Below, in pieces: positions 55,789 to 64,000 of a DNA stretch of 64,000 bases (within the stretch, counting starts at the first letter, position 1; each line of letters begins with the position of its first letter). Where the stretch lies: assembly GCA_963969495.1 (NCBI GenBank), contig OZ018333.1, positions 90,697,865 to 90,761,864 on the forward strand, read 5' to 3'. This DNA is from Ceratothoa steindachneri (lineage: Eukaryota > Arthropoda > Malacostraca > Isopoda > Cymothoidae). The notes below the pieces were generated by a model. The model was not told the DNA's origin. It saw only the letters and a list, made by a program, of their open reading frames with translations, and did not search any database. The translations under genes were made by a program, and so were the position numbers.

Positions 55789-56092
55789 TATTTTCTTTCA
55801 AAAATGAATGATATGAAATATCCATATCATATTTTAATTCAGAAAAAGATTCTCATCAAAATGATACATAATATGATATATTAAGTGCGGTGCAAGTCTA
55901 ATTCAATTGAACGGAAGGCCTTGTAAATAAACCTACAGAACTAAGAAGTAAGTAAGTAATATAATATGATGCGGTTTAGTGGCGTAGATAGGGATTTCAT
56001 ATCATGAATGACATGAAAACCAATATTCCTGCAATTCTTTTGTGCACTCTGGTATGTGATAGTGTGTCAAATAAAACAATAAAATAAGTAAT

Positions 56093-56410
56093 ACACTTTA
56101 ATAGGGAATGCCTATGTATGATTAAAAAAATAAAGTACAATATATGAAACCCAGATATTACATAGTGGACAAATATACTAGTCAAAATTCATATTGATAG
56201 ATTCCATTAGTCTGATACAGCAACAATCAAAGTAATTATTAAGACGCTTTAATACAGAATACTTACGGATGATGACCAGAAAAAAATACAAAATGTGAAA
56301 CCGAGATATTATATTTATCAAATATAGCAGTCAAAATTTATATGGATACATTTTACCAGTCTGACACAGCAAAAATATAAGTAGTGATAAACAGTTTAAT
56401 TCAGAATAAA
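56093..56410. repeat. Tandem repeat, about 150-base unit, 2.1 copies
   Basis: ACACTTTAATAGGGAAT at 56093, ACGCTTTAATACAGAAT at 56244 and ACAGTTTAATTCAGAAT at 56391 mark unit starts. TACAAWATRTGAAACC, GATATTA and AGTCAAAATT recur with the same period. The units are diverged and AT-rich. Confidence 0.75.
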
Positions 56411-57179
56411 CACAAACATAATTTCACGGATGACAAAAGCAACAAAGGTTTATCAAAGGTTACCCGCATCCGTGAATACCCGCCCACAAAATGCTTCCAA
56501 AGATTTGTGTTTAAACACATTTTCGTTCAAACACATTCCTTTTCAGCCATCATTCAAATCAATTATTTTGCCTAATACTAACGTAGGCCTAGCAATATTT
56601 TATTTTAGGAAATAAATATTTGTGTCGTATATCGATACTTCTGTGCTTATACTTATCCAACAATCTAATCTTGGCCTCACAATAAACACATTGATAGAGG
56701 CGAGACCTATATCAATTTTAGGATTTGAGATTGAGCAGTTCCTGTTCTTTCATCGTAAAATACAACGGCATCACAAAATTTTTACTTTAACTAACTTCTT
56801 ATATTTTGCTTGACTAAGGCCTGAGTTAATATTTGTCTATATTTTTATGGGTCTTTATTTAACCGTTTTATTAACCGTTTTCGTCATTCGAAAAGGGATG
56901 GGTCACTCGTATATACCCCTCTCCACGGAGGCCAGGGATAAGTTTTAAATTTGTGCCCCTTTGCCTCCCCCGCCAACTTAGCTACGCCATTAATGCTTTT
57001 CAAATTAACGATGTGACTACGACCTCCAAGATGGTGGCCTATCTATTTTTTTTTTGTCAGAACTTAGAAAAGGTAACAGAGTATTGATAATCTTAATTTC
57101 ATCATAATTGCGTCCAAAATGGATATTCTTATGTAGTTTGATGATTTCAATAACATCTCTTCTGTGACTTTTATTGATT
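56411..57179. other. No recognisable feature
   Basis: AT-rich sequence without supported genes. Confidence 0.5.
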
Positions 57180-57665
57180 AGAAGGCTTTAAAACGCTGGG
57201 AATGACGGTGCTATCGTCGTCCCAAATTATCTAAGTCCTTCTCATCCTTTACTGCATTCAGCCAATGCCCCTCCACTTCATGGCTAAATTCTGTATTATC
57301 TCTTCCTGTGTTAATAACTTGACATTTTAAATTCATCCACCACTTTTGCGCCTAGCCTAATACCTTAAGTCGCTCTGTACTTTAAAATGACCCCCAACTT
57401 TATTTACTACAGTTGCCAATTTTCTCTATATCAAAAATTGACACTTTGTAATTACACCCTTCACAAGCTCATTTATATAAACTGGGAATAATAATTGGCC
57501 CTGAAGTACGCCACCAATAACGTACCTGCACTTTGACCTCACCCCATTCAGTACCACCCTCTTTTTCCTGTATTTCATCCATTCAGCTCTTAAATTCAAA
57601 ACATTGCCACATATCCCATGCAATTTTGGTTTCTGACTGAGGTTTTCGCTTAGAAAGCAACTCAA
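57180..57665 (-). pseudogene. LINE RT fragment (CR1-like)
   Basis: On the minus strand KLHGICGNVLNLRAEWMKYR then KKRVVLNGVRSKCRYVIGGV, LQGQLLFPVYINELVKGV represents the region from after motif A through motif B (normally SGVPQGSVLGP..F..YINDL), with substitutions in the PQG core. The thumb follows in broken frames. There is no catalytic box. A family-1 3' stub abuts it at 57674. Confidence 0.6.
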
Positions 57666-57673
57666 AATTGCTA

Positions 57674-57716
57674 GATTTTTTTTTTTTTTTAGGAGCCTAT
57701 CTGGTGACTACGCACT
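57674..57716 (-). mobile_element. Solitary family-1-like 3' end
   Basis: A T run (57676-57690) is followed by AGGAGCCTATCTGGTGACTA, then CGCACTTG, the terminal hairpin block of family 1 in diverged form. Only about 40 bases are assignable. Confidence 0.55.
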
Positions 57717-57718
57717 TG

Positions 57719-57827
57719 TTCAAGATTGGTGGAAATGAGATGATTGTCGAGATAGATGAAAGAAAGTTTGGAAAATCTAAATAAAATAGAGGGTGGAAGA
57801 CATGGTCAAGCTATGTGCATATATAGT
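57719..57827 (+). pseudogene. Merlin-like transposase fragment (IS1595/ISXO2 domain)
   Basis: FKIGGNEMIVEIDERKFGKS then K-stop-NRGWKTWSSYV matches, from memory, the IGG.G..VEIDE.KFGK.K.NRG motif that carries the first catalytic Asp of Merlin/IS1595-type transposases. Only about 36 codons remain and one TAA interrupts them. It lies directly beside a family-1 stub. Confidence rests on this single motif. Confidence 0.5.
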
Positions 57828-58829
57828 CTTCCAATTCCTTCAACCTCTGACATAATGCCGTACATTTTTCCTTCCATGCCCATTATAGTTACGGGTCTGT
57901 AATTACCTTTCTGCTTCTTTTATTTTCTTGCGCCTTGGAAAATCAGGCTGATTCTGTTTTACTGGGGACCAACCCATCCATCAGCATATTATTTATTAAA
58001 TAAGAATGCCAGCACACTTTCTCATCCTTTTCCCCCAGACTTCAAACTCTCCCTTACTCATGCATTGCTTTGTGATTTTCATTTTTGCCAACCAATATTC
58101 AATCTTTCCTTAAGATTCTCATCCGTCTGTCTTATGGCTCATGTATTATATTATTTGGCTCTTCATTCCGCAATATAATTTAAGCCCAGTATTCGTCTAT
58201 TTGTCTCTATTTCTTTTCCTTTCCACTCTCCCATTCTGGTCTCTCCAGAATCACTCCCTTCATGATTCATGCAGGGCCTTCTTCATGTATCACCACTTCT
58301 CACCCGATTACTCACCCATAATTTGTTCTACTGCCTTATTCTCCTCTTTGTTCTTTCCCGCCCATATTCCCTGTGTCAGAGTTTTCTTTCCACCCACTGG
58401 TTTTCCTGGTTTCAGGAGCAGCATGTATGGTATGTACGCATGGACTATCTTGTTTATTTGTGGGGCTCGCGAGATAAACCTGAAGAAGTCCCTCCAGTCT
58501 CGTTTATCATTTGAAAGGGAATTTCAAATTTAATCTCGTGGATTGGTCGCCGTGGAATGGAGTAGCTATTCCCTCCCTTTTGGATTAAGGAATGTGTCTT
58601 GGTAATATTTTGTCTGTCTTTGTACAACTGAAGGTTGGAGGGAGACGCTCCGAAACTAGTCCATTACTTGTGATCCTAGATTCGTTCTCTTTTAAAGCTT
58701 TTGTTTCTCATACTCTTCTCCCATTACAGAGTGAAATTGGTTTGCGAATATTATATACTTCCAAAATAGATTCCTTAGTGTGATGGCTGAAATATTAAAG
58801 TAAGAACATTCTCGCGTGTTTTTTTTTCC
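57828..58829. other. No recognisable feature
   Basis: Pyrimidine-rich and AT-rich stretches. A 130-codon plus-strand frame at 58141-58533 is hydrophobic by composition and has no family signature, so I do not call it. Confidence 0.5.
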
Positions 58830-59424
58830 CCCTCAGGAAAGATGTCATGGCTTACACTTTTCCTACTTCAACTAAGGAAAGAAGAAAGTTTATAGGAAAT
58901 TTAAAAATCGTGAGATTCATTTAAGGAAACTAAATTATGAAATTAAAGTGGCAAAAGAAGACACAAAGGTTTCCTTCAATTATTCAGAACTAAGATAGGA
59001 TATAAAATAGGCCCACCTAAATCTACAGATGGAGACTTAGTAAGTGAGAATGATACAATGGCTAGGATGTTAAATAAGTATTTTCTTTCAGTATTTACAC
59101 TTGAGAATATTCTATTTGCACTTTATGGAGACTAAATCTTGAAAAGTTAGAAAGATGACGAGTTCGATTGAAGTCTTCAAGTGGGTAAAGGTTATAATAG
59201 GGGATACATAAGTAAGGTTCTTATTTTTAATGAAGACCATAGGACACGTACCAATGGTTTTAAGGTGGACAAGTTTAGGAAAAGAGATTGGTAGAAATTG
59301 GTTTACAAATCGAGTGTTAGATGAATGGAATAGGCTCACTAGTGATGTGGTAGAAGCTTCCTCCTTGTCGAGTTTAAAGAATAGATTGTATAGATGTTTG
59401 GAAGAGGATGGTAGGTGGGACTGA
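58830..59424 (+). pseudogene. CR1-like LINE ORF2, RT core deleted
   Basis: The pre-RT region reads VYRKFKNREIHLRKLNYEIK then VAKEDTKVSFNYSEL and PPKSTDGDLVSEND, MLNKYFLSVFT (58870-59100). Directly after, at 59230-59424, comes the extreme C-terminus: GRNWFTNRVLDEWNRLTSDV then VEASSLSSLKNRLYRCL and a TGA. The whole RT between them is missing. The following GGCAGCCTCGTATGG..TTTTGCAGACTACTTACTTAC is the 3' tail region. A deletion of over 1 kb left both ends of the gene in order. Confidence 0.7.
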
Positions 59425-59614
59425 ACTGAGATGGGGGAACAGGGGCAGCCTCGTATGGTCTATGGATTAGCTTTTGCAGACTACTTACTTACTTAGTAGT
59501 CTCCTCTTTAGACTGATCTGGCTATATACCATCCTCACCTATTCACTTATCCCATCTTTACCCAATTGTGAACCTTTCCTCACAATTATTTCCTGGAGAT
59601 CCTAATGGTAGGTC

Positions 59615-59642
59615 TTAATAATAATAATAATTATAATAATAA
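59615..59642. repeat. (AAT)n microsatellite
   Basis: An interrupted AAT run is followed by GTTTGCATAGCGCTGTTCG. Confidence 0.85.
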
Positions 59643-60489
59643 TGTTTGCATAGCGCTGTTCGATTCTCGGAAGGAAGAGACGAGAGGTTTGGCTTCTCTT
59701 CAGGGAAAGGGTTCGAACCTCAGGGGTCGTTTACTAAAGTCCATAACCGGCATGCAGATGTGAGGCGACATGTGTGGGATTGTGTGCCTTACCTGCCCCA
59801 ACACCCTGAGTGTACCCACCTGGCCTTATTGCCTTCAGGCGATGTCTTCTGTATCTTCTTCTATGTTCTTATCTTCTTATTCTTTTATTTTCTTCTCTTC
59901 TTCGTCTGGGCACCCGAATGAAAGCGACCACGAGTATTTTTCAGCAGAGTTTTTTTTTCTTTTCCTTCAAATTCGAAACGCCCCCCCCCCCCCCCCCCCG
60001 CGCCACGCCCAAAAGGGCGTATCAGGGTGAGGGTTTGTAAGAAGAGGCGTAAGAAAGAGGCGAAGATGAAGTGAAAAAGTGCAGGAGACATATAGCCACA
60101 TAATCCCCTTACAAGTGTTGGGACAGGAAAAGAACAATCCTGCAGATTTGAACCTTAGCATGGTGGCCCATGCTACCCTAGATCCCCAACCTTGCAGGAT
60201 AGTCACTGGGGGCGACTGGCCTGCAAAACCAAACTTCAGACGAGCGTTTCCATGACGACGTCCCGGTGGAGATCTTACCTTACTTTTCGCCCTCTTTGGT
60301 CACATCTCTAGAACGCGAAACTCACCCCGAACCTCACCGCCGCCGTCTGGCCTCTAGTGAGTTGTTGCCACCACACAATTAGGAGGAAAACGGCTCGAAT
60401 TCATGAGATACCTTCTTACCAAGGAGGGCATCTGCATCCTGACTGAGTCGCTGCAACCAGATGCCATTTCTCCGCACCTATAAATAAAT
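59643..60489. other. Unassigned sequence with poly(C) and a B-box-like motif
   Basis: GGTTCGAACC at 59710-59719 equals a tRNA internal B box, but no A box or cloverleaf is seen. A run of 19 C lies at 59981-59999. Nothing else is supported. Confidence 0.5.
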
Positions 60490-60780
60490 CCCTTCGGCAA
60501 TTCGGAGGTCGATTCAATGTTGACAGGAATCGTGTCAAGGACGCAGCCTCCATCTTAGCCCCGCTGAAGGACCTCCTGAAAGACGCTGCACAAACGCAGC
60601 CAAGGGCTGTTGATGCCTTTCAGGAGAACAAACTTGGTATTTCCTCTGTCCCCGAATTAATGAACCCATTCCAGGACCCCCCATTCGTATTTTGGTTGAT
60701 GCAGAGGGGAAGGGGACCAGAAAACACCTTCAGAAGAGCAAGTGGTCCTCCCTTCCGGGATATTTTTAGGAAAAGTTGTT
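60490..60780 (+). pseudogene. Possible Ty3/gypsy-like pol fragment
   Basis: SLRQFGGRFNVDRNRVKDAA then SILAPLKDLLKD and AVDAFQENK resembles the short stretch after the RT domain in Ty3/gypsy pol (LR.FLG..N.YR.F...A..L.PL..LLK ... AF...K). Downstream PPIRILVDAEGKG could correspond to the RNase H start (P..L..DAS). The similarity is weak, frames shift, and no LTR or integrase is nearby. It could be chance. Confidence 0.35.
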
Positions 60781-60837
60781 CCCGGGTCAGTCAAATTTGC
60801 GTCTTTTCCCTAATCAAAAAAAATATTGCCCACGATA

Positions 60838-61765
60838 CGAGGGGCGGTCAATAAGTTTTGCAGTTCGGATAGAAGGAAACGAGATATGAGGAAAAGTGTT
60901 TTATTATTTTTCAATATAACTACCCTCGACTTCAATGCACTTGCGCCACTTGTCCCTGAAGCTTCGAATTCTCAACAACCAGAAATCCAGCGACTGCTGT
61001 TCAATCCACTCCTGGACGGCAAGCTGGACATCTTCATCGTCACCAAACCGGCGTCTACGCACTGCAGCCTTGAGCTGGCGGAATAAAAAGTAGTCGCTAG
61101 GGGCCAGATGTGGACTGTAGGGAAGGGGGAGCTCCTCGAATCCAAAGTCGCGCATGGTAGCTTGTGAAACTCGGGCCTTGTGGACTTTGACGACGTTGAA
61201 GTCGATCATGGGGCTTGTGGTTTCTAGGGACCCAACGGGCAGAGACCTTGGTCATGGCCAAATTGTCGTGGATAATGTTGATAACACTTCCATGTGATAT
61301 TCCAAGTTCTCGCTCGATTTCTTCGACCTTCACCCGTCAATTTTCGAGGATCATCCTCTCTACACGGGCAACATTGTCCTCGTTGGTCACGTCTGACGGG
61401 CGTCGTGGACGGGGGTGGGCTTCAAGGGACTCACGACAATGACGGAATTCCCTATTCCAGCGACAATGGTTGCATAGGAAGGGGCGGTGTCGGTTTACAG
61501 TGCAACCATGCGTTCATGAATCTATTTTGCATTCTTGTCTTCCTTGGTCAAAAATTTTATCACTGCGCAGTGCTCAACCTTCTCCATTGTTGAAAAATTT
61601 GTGACTGATAATCTGTGATCAGCTACTCCTTCTTAAATAGACGAGGCAGCTGCGTGCGGCTGCAGGTCCTGACTTGTCATAACTTGTCCTAATACCCTCG
61701 CAAACAGCCATCCCCCTTCCTCTGTTTTGCCCTACCGATTCGCAAAACCTATTGACCGCCCCTCG
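60838..61765 (-). mobile_element. Internally deleted mariner transposon
   Basis: Terminal inverted repeats CGAGGGGCGGTCAATAAGTT (60838) and AACCTATTGACCGCCCCTCG (to 61765) are nearly perfect. Both are flanked by TA (60836-60837 and 61766-61767). It is 928 bases long, against about 1.3 kb for complete mariners. It encodes both ends of a transposase but not its centre. Confidence 0.9.
60904..61590 (-). pseudogene. mariner transposase (SETMAR-like group), core deleted
   Basis: The N-terminus near 61590 reads MEKVEHCAVIKFLTKEDKNA. The helix-turn-helix region follows with VKVEEIERELGISHGSVINI and MTKVSARWVPRNHKPHDR. The sequence then jumps to a segment reading HKARVSQATMRDFGFEELPL, SPHLAPSDYFLFRQLKAAVR and a C-terminus WRKCIEVEGSYIEK. 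The TGDE and HDNA catalytic segments that lie between these in relatives are gone. Only the last Asp (APSD) remains. Two frame breaks are present besides the deletion. It can be mobilised only in trans, if at all. Confidence 0.8.
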
Positions 61766-61767
61766 TA

Positions 61768-64000
61768 CAAGGCTCCAAGGTAACCCTTTTACTGTCCCCA
61801 AGGCTCCCGCTTTGGCATTTCTTCTCCCAAGTCTTTCCACCCTCCTGGTAACTGGAGAGCTGGATTTCATAACAATTTGGGGACGAGTTGTGTTGGTCAC
61901 AGGCCAAGCATCTCATCCCCAGTGACGTTCTGTCTTACCAATACACCGACCACAGACATCCTCTCCTTCATGGTCAGAATCACGATTCTCACTCACGTGG
62001 CCCTGTTCGAGCGCAGCTCTCCCTCTCTTGCCCTCTACTCTCGTGGCTGTCACTGAAATGTTTCCCACCTCCTTTCAAACGGCCAAGTCTGCCCCTGAAC
62101 ACTGCGCTCAAAATTCCTCTCTATGAAGACTAAGGGTCCTCGTGCCCCAAATATTTAAACAGGAAATACTCACTCTGATGTTAAAGGCACACTCCAATTA
62201 CCAATTAATGTGTGTGTGTATGTGTGGGTGGGTGGAATGGAGACAAAGCATGCGTGCCATAGATAGAATGAAATAGAAGAGGTGAAACGAGAAGGTAGAG
62301 TAGGATTTGCAAAGGTAGGCAAGGCGCCAGGTGATCAGGCGTATTGCTTTCAATATTTCTTTGGTTTTGTGTATCTTTTGTTGTTGTTCTTATTTTAGTT
62401 ATATTTGAGCGGCGTTCAAGCCTTTTGTCTTAAAAACATTAATGTTTCTTGGTATATGTAGTGAACATTTGCTAATGTTTTATCATATAATTAATTTATT
62501 ACTTATTTTAATCGTATTTTTGTATTAAATTTATACTACGTGTATGTTGTTCTTTTGTGTCTGTAGTTTTCCTTCTTTTATCTTCTTTCTTGGTTGTCAC
62601 AATCGATGTTATCGAGTCATAGTAGGTAGTTATTTTGTTTTTTTAGTATTGTCTTAGTTCCGTGATTTTCATTAATCGCTAAGAGTTATTTCTCTTCTCC
62701 GGTGTTTATCACCTTTTATCCTGCGTAGAACGTAAACATGAAAGGTTTGTGGCGCTTTTGTTCTGTGATTTCGTCAGCCATTTCTTGATTAATTAAATGA
62801 CTGTTAATGCGACTTATCCTCGCTTTCCTGTGCAGCTCCTCTTGGCGTCTTCTTTCTCGCTTCCGTGTACCCGTAATTAGGTATACGCATTTATTCTGTA
62901 CGACCTGTATTCTCTTCTTTTGTGTCCTCGAAGGAAAAAATTGTCAGTACAAAATCGCTTTTTCTTTCAATTTTCTTCAAGTGTGACAAATTGCAGTACT
63001 TTGGCTTCGAAAATGAAAATAATACAAAAAAGGGAACTTCCCTATTCTTACCCATTAACAATTACCAGAAATAGGCCCTCCTGGAATTTTGAAAGCCAAA
63101 TATTCGACTCAGACGCATCTGCTGAGCTATTTTGGAATCCCTACTTTACTTTGCTTAGTAGAGGACTAAGAGCACCGCTGACGAAGGAAGCAGCCTAACC
63201 CGGAAGTCTTGTGGTGGGTGAATTTCAATTTCCCCCATCTAAAGAAAGATATTATTTTTTCATTCGGAGATTTTGTAACTAAATTAGGGCTTAAGAACCT
63301 CCCTGCTCCCGTCCATCGACCAGCGTGGGAACCTGCCTCGGATGTCTGCCATTCATGAATTTCGTCTTAACTCTGCCAGCCACTTGGACTGACATAATTA
63401 AGGGCTTATGTGGAAAGGGGTTTGAGAAATAGCCCACAGCGGAAGCATGAGTCAGAGATCTTCCCGAAACTGGGACTTAAGTGGATCCTTAGGGTGAAGG
63501 AGGAAGCCTCACACCAGAGGGACTGAGCAGTATCATAGAGGGAAGTAGCCCCCGTCTCTATGTATGCTGGAAATGGTTATGGCGCAAGTCCTCGAAGTTG
63601 GGTGTCAAAAAGGGAGCGGTAGTTGATTCGGCCGCTACTTCCATCAAGTCCATCGTAGAGAAATGGCTACATAAAGCATCCCGGAGGGCCAGGCGGACTT
63701 ATATCTCGAAGCCCCCCCCCCACTTTGTGGAGAAAGCCGGAGAAGCGGCCCCATAAGGAGACTCGTAGGAACGGTAGCCGGTGAATAACAATAACTGCCT
63801 ACCCTGTTTGATCTCCCTGCCGCTTAGGTAGTTGGAACGACCAGCTGTGTTTATGCAACCCTTAAACGACGCTCTAACGATCCAATTACCTGCGAGATCC
63901 ATAAACCCGTGGTTATGTCTCCAAAAAGTGGTGCTAGTAAAAAGGTACGCCAAGGAGTGTAGCGGTTGAGGGTCTCACTAATTAACAAGCCGACTTGGGC
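61768..64000. other. No recognisable feature
   Basis: The sequence includes a TG-rich patch (62211-62232) and a run of 10 C at 63712-63721. Base composition rises toward the right end, from about 63300. No coding frame, RNA gene or terminal repeat is supported. Confidence 0.5.

Noticed and set aside
58141..58533. A 130-codon plus-strand gene with hydrophobic stretches
   Set aside because: The composition is explained by pyrimidine-rich DNA. There is no family signature and the region is surrounded by TE debris.
59710..59719. A tRNA gene or tRNA-derived SINE (perfect B-box GGTTCGAACC)
   Set aside because: There is no A box at the right distance, no cloverleaf and no terminator-like T run directly after it.

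Overview
The window reads as animal, probably arthropod, nuclear DNA. It is a dense graveyard of transposable elements around a few host exons. The coding remnants belong to non-LTR retrotransposons with endonuclease, reverse transcriptase and RNase H domains, and to mariner, Tc1, pogo and Merlin-like transposases. Spliced exons with GT/AG borders are also visible. No bacterial operon, plasmid or phage feature is seen. A decapod crustacean is my guess from the mix of families. It is inference, not proof.

The dominant family, called family 1 here, is a roughly 6.8 kb I-like non-LTR retrotransposon. ORF1 is a gag with three zinc knuckles. ORF2 overlaps ORF1 by 103 bases and encodes endonuclease, reverse transcriptase with a YVDD box, RNase H and a C-terminal Cys-rich domain. 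The 3' end has two small hairpins and a poly(A) tail. Most copies lie on the minus strand: Y (1-778), Z (5402-7740), A (7741-14705), E (18208-20530), B (20560-27357, complete end to end), C (36590-40125, old), D (42744-47412) and F (48245-50147, fragmentary). One decayed copy, P (1035-2520), is on the plus strand. All copies carry stops, frameshifts or deletions. A second LINE family (14823-18207), a third gag/endonuclease relic (50150-51760) and several CR1-like pieces add further layers.

Insertions are nested and can be ordered. Copy D splits a pogo-like transposase (41241-42743 and 47413-47646) with an 11-base target duplication. A 173-base 3' stub sits in the 5' region of copy A with a 12-base duplication. 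A 61-base stub sits in family 2 with a 13-base duplication. A 391-base MITE splits a CR1-like relic with an 8-base duplication.

DNA transposons with visible termini are a mariner (30513-31851), a Tc1 (34290-35654), an internally deleted mariner (60838-61765), a pogo-type MITE (55470-55788) and a small family of 300-390 base MITEs (51788-55014). The MITE family carries a GGGGGC..GCCCCC hairpin and looks unnamed to me.

Three minus-strand exons (27983-28045, 27694-27843 and 4750-4908) have intact acidic reading frames, splice signals and matching phase 0. They look like the start of one host gene whose roughly 23 kb intron holds copies Z, A, E, B and family 2. The last 2.2 kb and several AT-rich stretches show no recognisable gene.
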